This document shows positions 9,355 through 18,265 of a stretch of 64,000 bases of DNA, one piece after another. The position numbers and the translations under genes were made by a program. The DNA comes from JAZLDV01 sp045614925 (GTDB lineage: Bacteria > Bacillota_I > Bacilli_A > Erysipelotrichales > Coprobacillaceae). How positions within the stretch are numbered: the first letter of the stretch is position 1; every line of letters starts with the position of its first letter. The stretch covers positions 1 through 64,000 of the forward strand of contig JAZLDV010000020.1 in the NCBI GenBank assembly GCA_045614925.1, written 5' to 3'. The notes beneath the pieces were generated by a model. It saw only the letters and a program-made list of their open reading frames with translations. It ran no database searches and was not told the origin of the DNA.

Positions 9355-9904
9355 ATTGACTATGATGTGATTCTAAGCCATGTATATCTTTAGTATTAAA
9401 TATCATTACATTCTGATCTCCACTACAAGAATATGACTTATTATCTTTTGTTTTAATTGTATAATTTTTTATTGCAAAAAGGCATTCATTATCATTGATT
9501 TTTTCAAAATAAGCAATGTCTCCTACTATAGTTACATCTTGAAACTGATATTGTGTGAAAAATTTAATACGTGCTCCTTTTTTAGAATTAAAGAAATCAT
9601 GCCATATATTTTCACTACCAGTCATATGACCAATTTTAATCATATGATTATGATAATAATCAGATGATTGATATTTGACAAATAATAGTGCACTTATAAT
9701 TGATAATAAAACAGTTATCAGACTTTGATATTCTTCTACTGCAGGTATAATATTTGTAATAGTAGAAGATAGTATGATAAATAGATATGATAATGCTATA
9801 CTTCCTAATAATGTAATTTCATAAGATTGTTCTTTTGTATCTCTAAGTGTTTTATATATAAATAAGAATATAAAACCAGGGATAACGGATTCTATTAATT
9901 CCAT
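9353..9904 (-). CDS. Hypothetical membrane protein with C-terminal soluble domain (183 aa)
   Basis: Three hydrophobic segments in about residues 5-95 (PGFIFLFIY, then IALSYLFIIL, then a TVLLSIISALLF stretch) are followed by a polar domain of about 85 residues. The start MELIESVIPGFIFLFIY resembles small membrane proteins of the DUF6338 kind, but I cannot confirm the family. It begins 14 bases after the stop of the small basic protein gene, with AAGGAGAC before ATG 9904, so the two form an operon. The function is unknown. Confidence 0.6.
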   Translation of the reverse strand: MELIESVIPGFIFLFIYKTLRDTKEQSYEITLLGSIALSYLFIILSSTITNIIPAVEEYQSLITVLLSIISALLFVKYQSSDYYHNHMIKIGHMTGSENIWHDFFNSKKGARIKFFTQYQFQDVTIVGDIAYFEKINDNECLFAIKNYTIKTKDNKSYSCSGDQNVMIFNTKDIHGLESHHSQ

Positions 9905-9918
9905 ATTTTGTCTCCTTA

Positions 9919-10149
9919 TTATTGTAATTCTCCAAAACTATCTGTGTTAGTAGGTTTAGGTACTGCAACGACTTTTTTATTGACTGGTTTTGTTGAAGGA
10001 AAATGTTTATCTTTTTCTTCTTTAATTCCTGGTTTACCTTTGATAGATACTTTATGTTTTTTTCTTTTTGATTTATTAGGATTTATATGAGAAGAATATG
10101 TTTTATCTGTTTTTAAAGATTCATTAATTATTTCTTTTAGTTTAACCAT
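9919..10149 (-). CDS. Small basic hypothetical protein (76 aa)
   Basis: A lysine- and proline-rich protein, with many KxK clusters and a C-terminal PKPTNTDSFGEL tail, probably largely disordered. ATG 10149 is preferred because AAGGAG lies eight bases upstream; a GTG at 10158 sits on the binding site itself. It is the first gene of a two-gene operon with the membrane protein at 9353. The charge would suit binding to nucleic acid or to the membrane face, but this is speculation and no family is recognised. Confidence 0.55.
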   Translation of the reverse strand: MVKLKEIINESLKTDKTYSSHINPNKSKRKKHKVSIKGKPGIKEEKDKHFPSTKPVNKKVVAVPKPTNTDSFGELQ

Positions 10150-10169
10150 ATATATCACTCCTTTTTTCT

Positions 10170-10198
10170 ATTTTATCAAATAAAAATAATAGAAGCAA
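10170..10198 (-). promoter_or_regulatory. Probable sigma-A promoter for the 10149-9353 operon
   Basis: On the minus strand TTGCTT and TAAAAT are separated by 17 bases, about 20 bases upstream of the ATG at 10149. Confidence 0.5.
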
Positions 10199-10270
10199 TA
10201 AAGCAATCTTTTATCAAAACATATAATGCTGATTCAATCGTTTTAACAGTAGAAAACAAAACAATAGATA

Positions 10271-10298
10271 ACTAAAAAAGTGCACATTGTGCACTTTT
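10271..10298 (-). terminator. Terminator of asnA
   Basis: A perfect 10-bp stem AAAAGTGCAC/GTGCACTTTT with a 3-base loop, followed on the minus strand by TTTTTT. It overlaps the asnA stop codon. Confidence 0.8.
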
Positions 10299-11313
10299 AT
10301 AATAATTTAATATCGTGTTCTTCACATTGTCTCATAGTATCTTCATCCCATAATGAAGCTTGTACTTCCCCGATATGAGCTTTTCTTAAGAAGAACATAC
10401 ATAAACGACTTTGACCAATTCCTCCACCTACACTTAAAGGTAAAACATTGTTAATGACATTTTTATGATATGGTAATTCTAATCGTTCTGTTGCTTCAGC
10501 TTTGATTAATTGTTCTTTTAAAACAGTTTCATCAACACGAATACCCATACTTGAAATTTCTAATGCATCATCTAATTGTGGATTATATAATAAGATATCT
10601 GCATTTAATTTCCAGTCATCATAGTCAGGAGCTCTTCCGTCATGTTTGCTTCCAGAAGCTAAAATATCCCCAATCTGTAATAAACATACAGCTTTTTTAG
10701 CTTTTGCAATTTGTCTTTCTCTTTGTTTTGGTGTCATATCAGGATATAAGTCTTCTAATTCCTGAGTAGTGATAAAATAAATATCATCAGGTAAGATAGA
10801 TTCACCTAATTGTGGATAATGTCTGATCATTTGGAATTCTACATCTAATAATGCTCTATAGATTTTATTAACTGTAGCCATTAAGTAATCCATAGTTCTA
10901 TCTTCTTTTCTGATTACCATTTCCCAGTCCCATTGATCAACATACATAGAATGAATATTATCTAATTCTTCATCTTTTCGAATCGCATTCATATCTGTAT
11001 ATAATCCAGTATGAATTTCAAAATTATATCTATGTAAAGCATCTCTTTTCCATTTTGCTAGAGAATGGATAATTTCAATTTCATCATCATTATTTAATTC
11101 AAAAGAAGTAAAAGAAACAGGTTTTTCTTTCCCACTTAAATTATCATTTAAACCTGTATTTTTTAATAAGAATAAAGGTGCAGATACACGAGTTAATCTT
11201 AATTGTTCTGCTAAACGTCTTTCGAATGTATCTTTAATAAGTTTAATTGCAACTTCAGTTTCAATTAAACTTAAACGAGCTTTATATCCCTCTGGTATAG
11301 TAATTTTGCTCAC
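10297..11313 (-). CDS. asnA: Aspartate-ammonia ligase (338 aa)
   Basis: Makes asparagine from aspartate, ATP and free ammonia in the cytoplasm, in contrast to the glutamine-using AsnB. Family hallmarks are the N-terminal LKNTGLNDNLSGKEKPV segment, KWKRDAL, DQWDWE near the middle and the C-terminal LPLSVGGGIGQSRLCMFFL that closes the class II synthetase-like ATP site. Length matches the 330-residue E. coli enzyme. Start GTG 11313 has AGGGGAGGAATTAAA directly upstream; the ATG at 11340 lacks a binding site. It is monocistronic, with its own consensus promoter. I looked for a T-box leader and see none; only about 30 bases separate promoter and gene. Confidence 0.95.
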   Translation of the reverse strand: MSKITIPEGYKARLSLIETEVAIKLIKDTFERRLAEQLRLTRVSAPLFLLKNTGLNDNLSGKEKPVSFTSFELNNDDEIEIIHSLAKWKRDALHRYNFEIHTGLYTDMNAIRKDEELDNIHSMYVDQWDWEMVIRKEDRTMDYLMATVNKIYRALLDVEFQMIRHYPQLGESILPDDIYFITTQELEDLYPDMTPKQRERQIAKAKKAVCLLQIGDILASGSKHDGRAPDYDDWKLNADILLYNPQLDDALEISSMGIRVDETVLKEQLIKAEATERLELPYHKNVINNVLPLSVGGGIGQSRLCMFFLRKAHIGEVQASLWDEDTMRQCEEHDIKLL

Positions 11314-11346
11314 TTTAATTCCTCCCCTAAAAAAAATCATAGTATA

Positions 11347-11375
11347 ATTATATGATTTTATAATGGAATAGTCAA
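11347..11375 (-). promoter_or_regulatory. Sigma-A promoter of asnA
   Basis: On the minus strand TTGACT at 11375-11370 and TATAAT at 11352-11347 with an exact 17-base spacer. Confidence 0.8.
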
Positions 11376-11476
11376 AAAAATTTTGATTACAAGATAAAAA
11401 AATTTAACTCTTATTAAATGATGTCAAATTATGGGAGGGATTGTGCATATTTGTAGTATGTTATAAAGACACATAG

Positions 11477-11482
11477 TATAAT
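11477..11482 (+). promoter_or_regulatory. Likely -10 box of the large secreted protease gene
   Basis: TATAAT lies 25 bases upstream of the start codon at 11507. The best -35 candidate (TTGTAG at 11451) is 20 bases away, which is longer than usual, so assignment of the full promoter is uncertain. Confidence 0.4.
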
Positions 11483-11506
11483 AAAAAAGTAAAAGGGGAT
11501 GAGAAG

Positions 11507-14500
11507 ATGAAAAAATTAGTATTATGTTTATTGTCATTTGTTATGATGATTCCTTTTGTTAAGGTGGATACATATTCGCTAGAAAATGAAAGAAGTAAGA
11601 GATATGATAGATGGCATTATCGTTATGAAAATGCAAAAGGAAGTTATAGTCATGGGGAAACACATCCTACGTCTATTGACTTACCTGAAAGATATGATAG
11701 TAGAGATTATGATTATGTAAGTTCAATTAAAAATCAGGGGATGATGGGAATTTGCTGGTCATTTGGTGCTATTGGTGCTATGGAAGTGAATATTAATAAA
11801 AATGGATTAAGTGATTTAGGGAGTCAGATAGATTTATCTGAAGCACATTTAGGTTATTTCCATATGGCACAAAAAGCCAATGATTTAGGATTGAATCCAA
11901 CAGATGCTGTTATACCAGATTCTGATTATACTTTTATTAATGATGGTGATTCTTCGGTTTTAGCATCTTTAACGCTTGCTAAAGGTATAGGACCTGTATC
12001 GGAGAGTGTTGCACCATTTTATCCTTATTCTTATTCTTTCGTAGATGAAATTCCTAGAGATAGTATTTACCAAAGAGAGTATACTTTAAATACAGCTGTT
12101 CATCCAATGGCTGATGATATAGAAGGAATTAAAAAGTTAATTTATACGCAAGGCGCAGCATCTATTGCTTATAATTCAGGAAGTTCTGATCGTTATGATG
12201 AATATGTAAATAGATATGGTTTATCTAATCATATGATTCATATTATTGGATATGATGATACTATTCCTAAAGAATATTTTGATCCTGTTCCAAGTATTGA
12301 TGGGGCATGGATTGTTAAGAATTCTTGGGGGGATACTCCTAATGGAGGAATTTTCTATTTATCTTATGCAGCAACTTCTTTAGAAGTCATGGCACCTAAT
12401 ATGGTACATAAGGATGCTTATGATAATAATTATTTTTATCAGGCTTCATTTATGATGGATACTGAATATACAAAAGTAGGGGAACCAATTGTAGTTGCAA
12501 ATGTCTTTGAAGGACAAAGTGGAACAGATGCACAAAAAGAAGTGTTACATTCAGTTGGATTACCATTAGCAAGTATGAATACTGAATATGAATTACAGAT
12601 TTATTTAGATCCACAGGAGGGTAATCCTGAATCTGGTAAACCTGTATTTGATAAACCATTAATGGGAAGTAAAACACAAAAAGGTTATTATACAATCAGT
12701 TTACCTGAATCTGTAGAAATTAAAAAAGGACAGAAATTTAGTGTTGTTTTTAGATTGCAAAATAGAAATTTAAACTATTATACTCCTTATTATGTTTTTA
12801 AAGGAGGAGAATTTAGTACTTTTGATGTTGTTGAAGAAACTCATCCTAATCAATCTTTTATTAAGAAAGCAAATGAAAACTGGACAGATTTACATTACAG
12901 TCAAAAATGTGTTTCTATCCATGCTTTAACAAATATAGTAGATAAAGATTATAAACCTACAAAACAATTAAAATTATCAGATTTTAGCTTAACACAAACT
13001 GATTATGATTTTAATAATGAATGTATTGAACCAATTCTAACAAAAAACAATAAAGAATTATTAGAAATGGTAGATTATTCTATTGCTTATGAAAATAATA
13101 TTCAATTAGGAACTGGTAAAGTTATTGTATTTGGTATGAATGATTATGAAGGTTCAAAAGTAGAATATTCATTTAATATAAATAGAGCAGATTTAAAACA
13201 GGAATTTTTTGAAACTTTAGATTTTGAATATCAGACAGGCTCTCAAATAAAACCTGCATTTGAAATGTATGACTATGATCTTTTATTAGTAGAAGGAAAA
13301 GATTATGTCGTAGAATATGGTGAAAATATTTATGATATTAATACTAAAAATGAAGGAACTGTGACATTAAGAGGTATTGGAAATTATAAAGGATCAGTAA
13401 CACAAACATTTGATATTGTTAATCCTCATAAGAAAGTTTATATGAGTGCTGATGTTTATCCTAGAGATGCAGGGAATGCTTCTACAAAGAGTGAAGCACA
13501 TTATGGTGAATTAGTTAAAGCTGTTGCTGGATATTTTAGCAGTGGAACTGCAGTACTAAGATGGATAGTTGATGGCATTGATTTTGGAAGAGGCGAAGAA
13601 ATTTATTTTACAGCTTATGATTCTATGAATCTGACTGCATATTTTGTTCAGGAAAAGACATTTAATGATTTATTGAATTTATATAATGAGTGCAGATTAG
13701 TACAAAGAAATGGACAAAGTGATGTGAGATGGAATCATTTTGTTAAAGAATTAGATAATGCAAGAGTGTTGGTAGATAGCGCAAGTGATTATGAAAAAGA
13801 AATCACAAGAGTATATGTTTATTTACAGGATGCTTATAATATGTTAAATGAACCATTGGATTTATCAGGTGCATTAGAGGCATTAGAGAGTATCAAAGGA
13901 TTAAATGAAAGTGATTATGAGTATCGTAGCTGGGGTACATTACAAAGTAAAAGAGTTTTATTAGAAAAAGCAATTGAAGATGTAAATATGACTCAGGATA
14001 AATTAGATAATGCAGTAAGTGCTTTTTATAGTGCAAAAGATTCATTAACAGGTAATGGAAGTAATACAAAACAATTATTAAAAGATTTATATGAGTCTAA
14101 ATTATTATTAGATGAAGAGTTATATACAGTTAGTTCTTATGCTTTATTAAAAGAAAAACTAGATGAAGTAAAAGTTATTCTTGAAAGTGATGCGAGTGAA
14201 TCACAATTAAGTAAGGCTTATAATGAATTAAATCAGATTACTCTTGTTTTAAGAGGAAATGCAGATCAATTGATTAATTTAGTTGAGACATGTTTATTAG
14301 TACAGGATAAAGATTATAGCACTGATTCTTATAATCTATTACAATCTGCATTGCAGCAGGCCTTATTAATTAAGAATAATCCTAATGATTATTCTCAAAA
14401 AGAAATAGATAGTATTTATCAGGAATTAAATGATGCATATGAAAATTTAGAACCAGTTCCACAAGTTGATAAACAACAATTATCACAGTTATATCATTTA

Positions 14501-15529
14501 CATTCAAATAAAAATGAAGAGAACTATACAAAACAATCATGGGATTTATTTAAACAGGCATTAGATGAAGCATTTGACATTTTAGAAAATAACGATGTTA
14601 CTCAAGAAGACGTAGATCAGGCATATAACAGATTAAATCAATATGCAGGATTATTAGAAGAAAAACCTGTAACTCCTGATATTATAGAAATAGAGTCAAT
14701 TACTTTAGATATCAATGAAATTGAATTAGAAGTAGGACAGACAAAACAATTAACAGTTACAATCTTACCAGATAATGCGACTGATAAAACTGTAACTTAT
14801 CAATCAGACAATGAAGATGTTGTAAAAGTTATTGATGGTATAATTAGTGCTGTATCACCTGGAAAAGCTAAGATTACAGTAACTACAAACAATGGCAAAA
14901 CTGCGACATGTTATGTGATTGTAAATAAACCAGAAGAACCAGAGCCACCTGTTGAAGTTAAAAACGGTTGGGAAAAAGTAGATGATAAATGGTACTACTT
15001 TATTGAAGACGTAGCTCAAACTGGTTGGGTTAAAGATGGTGCTAAATGGTACTTCATGGATGACTCTGGTATCATGCAGACTGGATGGATCAAAGACAAC
15101 AACAAATGGTACTATTTAAATAGCCATATGATGACTGGTTGGCAAAAAATTGATGGATTATGGTATTACTTAAATACACATATGATTACTGGATGGTTAA
15201 ATGACGGTGGTCAATGGTACTTCTTAGATTCAGCAATGAAAACTGGATGGATCAAAGATAACGGTAAATGGTATTACTTAGATTCAGCAATGAAAACAGG
15301 ATGGCAATTCATTGATGGTGAGTGGTGGTACTTAAATAGCCACATGATGACTGGATGGCAAAAAATCAATGGTACATGGTATTATTTAAATAATTCTATG
15401 GTGACTGGATGGTTAAAAATCAACAACATCTGGTACTATTTCAATGAAAAAGGTGCAATGGTTACAGGTGTGTATGTTATTGGTGGAAAAACATATTATT
15501 TTGATAATAATGGTGCATGGTTATCTTAA
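11507..15529 (+). CDS. Large secreted C1 (papain) family peptidase with FIVAR-like, BIG2 and GW wall-binding modules (1340 aa)
   Basis: Signal peptide about residues 1-25. The papain-fold domain spans about residues 55-300 with all four key residues: Gln77 (KNQGMMG), Cys83 (GICWSFGA), His242 (NHMIHIIGYDD) and Asn272 (VKNSWGD). A beta domain like the lectin-like domain that often follows these peptidases covers about 310-450. About 720-1055 are repeated alpha-helical FIVAR-like units (for example TKQSWDLFKQALDEA); 1060-1140 is a BIG2 immunoglobulin-like fold; and 1154-1340 holds about ten GW units. It is expected to be wall-attached and to degrade external proteins, feeding the peptide importer encoded at 41-47 kb; substrate is inferred. 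GGGGATGAGAAG precedes ATG 11507. A homologue with a ruined active site starts at 63202. Confidence 0.88.
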   Translation: MKKLVLCLLSFVMMIPFVKVDTYSLENERSKRYDRWHYRYENAKGSYSHGETHPTSIDLPERYDSRDYDYVSSIKNQGMMGICWSFGAIGAMEVNINKNGLSDLGSQIDLSEAHLGYFHMAQKANDLGLNPTDAVIPDSDYTFINDGDSSVLASLTLAKGIGPVSESVAPFYPYSYSFVDEIPRDSIYQREYTLNTAVHPMADDIEGIKKLIYTQGAASIAYNSGSSDRYDEYVNRYGLSNHMIHIIGYDDTIPKEYFDPVPSIDGAWIVKNSWGDTPNGGIFYLSYAATSLEVMAPNMVHKDAYDNNYFYQASFMMDTEYTKVGEPIVVANVFEGQSGTDAQKEVLHSVGLPLASMNTEYELQIYLDPQEGNPESGKPVFDKPLMGSKTQKGYYTISLPESVEIKKGQKFSVVFRLQNRNLNYYTPYYVFKGGEFSTFDVVEETHPNQSFIKKANENWTDLHYSQKCVSIHALTNIVDKDYKPTKQLKLSDFSLTQTDYDFNNECIEPILTKNNKELLEMVDYSIAYENNIQLGTGKVIVFGMNDYEGSKVEYSFNINRADLKQEFFETLDFEYQTGSQIKPAFEMYDYDLLLVEGKDYVVEYGENIYDINTKNEGTVTLRGIGNYKGSVTQTFDIVNPHKKVYMSADVYPRDAGNASTKSEAHYGELVKAVAGYFSSGTAVLRWIVDGIDFGRGEEIYFTAYDSMNLTAYFVQEKTFNDLLNLYNECRLVQRNGQSDVRWNHFVKELDNARVLVDSASDYEKEITRVYVYLQDAYNMLNEPLDLSGALEALESIKGLNESDYEYRSWGTLQSKRVLLEKAIEDVNMTQDKLDNAVSAFYSAKDSLTGNGSNTKQLLKDLYESKLLLDEELYTVSSYALLKEKLDEVKVILESDASESQLSKAYNELNQITLVLRGNADQLINLVETCLLVQDKDYSTDSYNLLQSALQQALLIKNNPNDYSQKEIDSIYQELNDAYENLEPVPQVDKQQLSQLYHLHSNKNEENYTKQSWDLFKQALDEAFDILENNDVTQEDVDQAYNRLNQYAGLLEEKPVTPDIIEIESITLDINEIELEVGQTKQLTVTILPDNATDKTVTYQSDNEDVVKVIDGIISAVSPGKAKITVTTNNGKTATCYVIVNKPEEPEPPVEVKNGWEKVDDKWYYFIEDVAQTGWVKDGAKWYFMDDSGIMQTGWIKDNNKWYYLNSHMMTGWQKIDGLWYYLNTHMITGWLNDGGQWYFLDSAMKTGWIKDNGKWYYLDSAMKTGWQFIDGEWWYLNSHMMTGWQKINGTWYYLNNSMVTGWLKINNIWYYFNEKGAMVTGVYVIGGKTYYFDNNGAWLS
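14966..15526 (+). repeat. Tandem GW/choline-binding-like coding repeats (about 10 units)
   Basis: Imperfect repeats of about 57-63 bases encoding GWxKDxxKWYYL units. Compared with the rest of the gene they favour C-ending codons (TAC, AAC, GAC, ATC), unlike the T-ending repeats in the gene at 7491. Confidence 0.85.
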
Positions 15530-15534
15530 GATAT

Positions 15535-15575
15535 AAATACTCCTTTTTAGTGAACTAGAAAGGAGTATTTTTTTT
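15535..15575 (+). terminator. Terminator after the large protease gene
   Basis: An 11-bp stem (AATACTCCTTT/AAAGGAGTATT) followed by eight T. Confidence 0.85.
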
Positions 15576-15635
15576 ATTTGAATAATTTATAACGGTTAAT
15601 TTTTGTTAAAAAAATATTTGAAAAGTCTAATTTTA

Positions 15636-15664
15636 TTGACTTGTTTTTATAATTTATATAAAAT
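15636..15664 (+). promoter_or_regulatory. Promoter of the thrC-thrB operon
   Basis: TTGACT and TAAAAT with a 17-base spacer, 33 bases upstream of the thrC start. No T-box or leader structure is visible between promoter and gene. Confidence 0.7.
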
Positions 15665-15697
15665 TATTGTATACATGTATTTTGGAGGATTATACAT

Positions 15698-17176
15698 ATG
15701 GAGAAAAAATATATTAGTACAAGGGGAAAACAGGAGCCAATTGATTTTTATCAGGCTATATTACAAGGAATCGGTAGTGATGGGGGATTAATTGTACCAG
15801 ATTTCAAGTTGCCTGTTTTAGATTTAAATACATTAAAAGATTTAAGTTATGTAGATATGGCTACAGTTATTTTTGAAAACTTTATGCCAAGTGATAAAGA
15901 AGATATTAAAGAATTATGTAAGAAAGCATATGATAGTGGTTTATTTATTGAAGGTGTTGTTCCTGTAAAAAAAGCAGGGGATGCATATATTGCGGAGTTA
16001 TTCCAAGGGCCTACTGCTGCATTTAAAGATATGGCTTTATCTATGCTTCCTCATTTTATGACTTATTCTTTAAAACAAAAAGGGGAAGAAAGAAAAGTTA
16101 TGATTTTAGCTGCGACTTCTGGAGATACTGGAAAAGCAGCATTAGAAGGATTTAAAGATGTTGAAGGAACTTGTATCAAGGTGTTCTATCCTATTGATGG
16201 AGTGTCTCCAATTCAAAAACAGCAAATGATTACACAAGTTGGAAATAATGTGGATGTTATTGGAATTAGAGGGAATTTTGATGATGCACAGACTGCAGTA
16301 AAGAAAGCTTTTGCTTCTAAAGAATTAAAAGAGTTAAGTGATGAACATCATGTATTCTTATCTTCTGCGAATTCTATTAATATTGGAAGATTAATTCCAC
16401 AGATTGTTTATTATTTCTATTCTTATTTCAGTTTAGTCAATCAAAAAGTTATTCAATTAGGAGAAGAAGTGAATTTTACTATTCCTAGTGGAAACTTTGG
16501 AAATTGTTTGGCAGGTTATATTGGTAAATTAATGGGATTACCTATTAAGACATTTATTATTGCATCAAATAAGAATAATATTTTAACTGATTTCTTTAAT
16601 ACAGGTGAATATAATGCAAATAGAGAATTTTATAAAACAAATGCACCTGCAATGGATATTTTAGTATCAAGTAACTTAGAAAGATTATTATATTTTGTTA
16701 GTGGAAGTACTTGTTTTGTAGATGATTGTATGAAGCAGTTAAATGAAAAAGGTGTTTATAAAGTAAGTGATGAATTATTAGCACAAATTCAAAATGAATT
16801 TGTAGCTGGATACTTAAGTGAAGAAGAAGTATTAGAAACTGTAGAATCTTGTTATAAAGAGAGTGGGTATTTGTTAGATACACATACTGCGATTGGATAT
16901 GGTGTTTATAACAGATATAAAGAAGAAACAGAAGATGAAACAGTGAATATTGTTTTATCTACGGCTTCTCCTTATAAATTCCCTAAATCAGTTTATAGTG
17001 CAATTACTAAAGAAGATAAAGAAGAATATGATTGTATTGATGCTTTATATGAATATACAGGTGTAGAAATTCCTTATCCTTTAAAAGGAATTAAAGATAG
17101 AACTGTATTACATAATGGTGTTATTGATAAAGATTGTATTATTCAATATATTAGTGACTCTATTAAGGGGGAATAG
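15698..17176 (+). CDS. thrC: Threonine synthase (492 aa)
   Basis: A PLP enzyme converting O-phosphohomoserine to threonine and phosphate, the last step of threonine synthesis. The N-terminal YISTRG...GSDGGLIVP signature of the long threonine synthase class is present. The PLP lysine is K110 in GPTAAFKDMALS, and ATSGDTGKAA and IPSGNFGN form the phosphate-binding parts. Length fits the long fungal/E. coli-like class. TTTGGAGGATTATACAT precedes ATG 15698. It is followed two bases later by thrB, so the operon carries the last two pathway steps; homoserine dehydrogenase is not in the window. Confidence 0.95.
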   Translation: MEKKYISTRGKQEPIDFYQAILQGIGSDGGLIVPDFKLPVLDLNTLKDLSYVDMATVIFENFMPSDKEDIKELCKKAYDSGLFIEGVVPVKKAGDAYIAELFQGPTAAFKDMALSMLPHFMTYSLKQKGEERKVMILAATSGDTGKAALEGFKDVEGTCIKVFYPIDGVSPIQKQQMITQVGNNVDVIGIRGNFDDAQTAVKKAFASKELKELSDEHHVFLSSANSINIGRLIPQIVYYFYSYFSLVNQKVIQLGEEVNFTIPSGNFGNCLAGYIGKLMGLPIKTFIIASNKNNILTDFFNTGEYNANREFYKTNAPAMDILVSSNLERLLYFVSGSTCFVDDCMKQLNEKGVYKVSDELLAQIQNEFVAGYLSEEEVLETVESCYKESGYLLDTHTAIGYGVYNRYKEETEDETVNIVLSTASPYKFPKSVYSAITKEDKEEYDCIDALYEYTGVEIPYPLKGIKDRTVLHNGVIDKDCIIQYISDSIKGE

Positions 17177-17178
17177 TC

Positions 17179-18069
17179 ATGAAAGTGAAAGTAAGAGTTC
17201 CTGCTACAAGTGCAAACTTAGGACCAGGATTTGATGTGGCTGGTTTAGCAGTTACATTATATAATACTTTTGTATTTGAATTGTTAGATGATGGATTAGA
17301 AATTGTTGGATGTCCTAAACAATTCTGTAATAGAAATAATATGACATTTAGAGCATTTGAAGAAGGTGCAAAAGATTGTGGATTAGAATTTAAAGGATTG
17401 CGTATTGAATGTAGTGGGGATGTGCCTTATACAAGAGGACTTGGAAGTTCTTCTACATGTATAGTTGCTGGAATTGTAGGGGCATATGCATTTAAACAAA
17501 GATATGATGATAGACAGGCTATTTTAGAACTTGCGACAAAAATAGAAGGCCATCCTGATAACGTTGCTCCTGCAATATTTGGAGGATTAACTGTATCAGT
17601 TATGAATGATGGTGTGACAACATTAAATATTCCTGTTAAACATGATTATAGATTTGTTGCATTAATTCCACCATTTACATTATCAACAGAAAAATCACGT
17701 TCTGTATTGCCACAACAGATTTCTAGAAGTGATGCAATTGCTAATGTTTCACATTTGGCATTAATGGTTGCTTCATTAATCAATGGATATGATCATGGAT
17801 TGAAGTTAGGATTTAAAGATCGTTTACATCAGCCTTATCGTGGTCCATTAATTAAAAATTATGATGAAATTATGGATAAACTAGAAGAGGACGAACAGAT
17901 TCTAGGTGCATATTTATCAGGAGCTGGACCAACAATTATGTGTTTAGTTCATGCAAGTGATATATATAGTGTTGTAAGAATTAAAGAAACATTAGGTGAT
18001 CTTTTAAAAGGATGGCGTGTTGAAAAATTAGAATTAGATATGCGAGGATATACTTGCGATTATCTATAA
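17179..18069 (+). CDS. thrB: Homoserine kinase (296 aa)
   Basis: A GHMP-family kinase that phosphorylates homoserine, providing the substrate of ThrC. Motif 1 is VPATSANLGPGFD at residues 5-17; the ATP loop is TRGLGSSST around residue 87; and the C-terminal motif is YLSGAGPTIM. Length is typical. AAGGGGGAATAGTC overlaps the end of thrC and precedes ATG 17179, giving coupled translation with thrC. Confidence 0.95.
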   Translation: MKVKVRVPATSANLGPGFDVAGLAVTLYNTFVFELLDDGLEIVGCPKQFCNRNNMTFRAFEEGAKDCGLEFKGLRIECSGDVPYTRGLGSSSTCIVAGIVGAYAFKQRYDDRQAILELATKIEGHPDNVAPAIFGGLTVSVMNDGVTTLNIPVKHDYRFVALIPPFTLSTEKSRSVLPQQISRSDAIANVSHLALMVASLINGYDHGLKLGFKDRLHQPYRGPLIKNYDEIMDKLEEDEQILGAYLSGAGPTIMCLVHASDIYSVVRIKETLGDLLKGWRVEKLELDMRGYTCDYL

Positions 18070-18074
18070 AATAA

Positions 18075-18106
18075 TAGCTCTAGCAAATGCTAGAGCTATG
18101 TTTGTT
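18075..18106 (+). terminator. Hairpin after thrB, probable terminator
   Basis: A perfect 11-bp inverted repeat TAGCTCTAGCA/TGCTAGAGCTA with a 2-base centre. The downstream T-run is weak (TGTTTG), so efficiency may be partial. Confidence 0.6.
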
Positions 18107-18265
18107 ATGAATCTAAATATTGTTCAATAAATTGATTTGAGATTTTAACATAAGAGTCACCTCTTTCTTATCTACTTATACTGTGCAATATAAGTAATGA
18201 GAGGGGCAACTAAATAAAAGTTTTGTATAAATATATGATATAATGTGTGAGGGAGGGATGATGAA
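18107..18265. other. Intergenic stretch with a nested stem and a short minus-strand coding-like remnant
   Basis: CCTCT at 18060+100 region (18160-18164) can pair with AGAGG at 18200-18204, enclosing ACTTATA/TATAAGT (18174-18180 with 18189-18195). On the minus strand a GAGGTGA-preceded ATG opens only 12 codons, while another frame reads RGDSYVKISNQFIEQYLDS then TAA. The latter looks like a C-terminal gene remnant. No intact gene is visible. Confidence 0.25.

Noticed and set aside
11314..11346. T-box leader before asnA
   Set aside because: The leader is about 30 bases, too short for a T-box.
12450..12695. Open frame on the minus strand inside the large protease gene
   Set aside because: It lies antisense to strongly coding sequence, has no binding site and its composition is an artefact of AT-rich codons.
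15576..15697. T-box or threonine attenuator before thrC
   Set aside because: Only 33 bases lie between promoter and start codon, with no T-box sequence or terminator.
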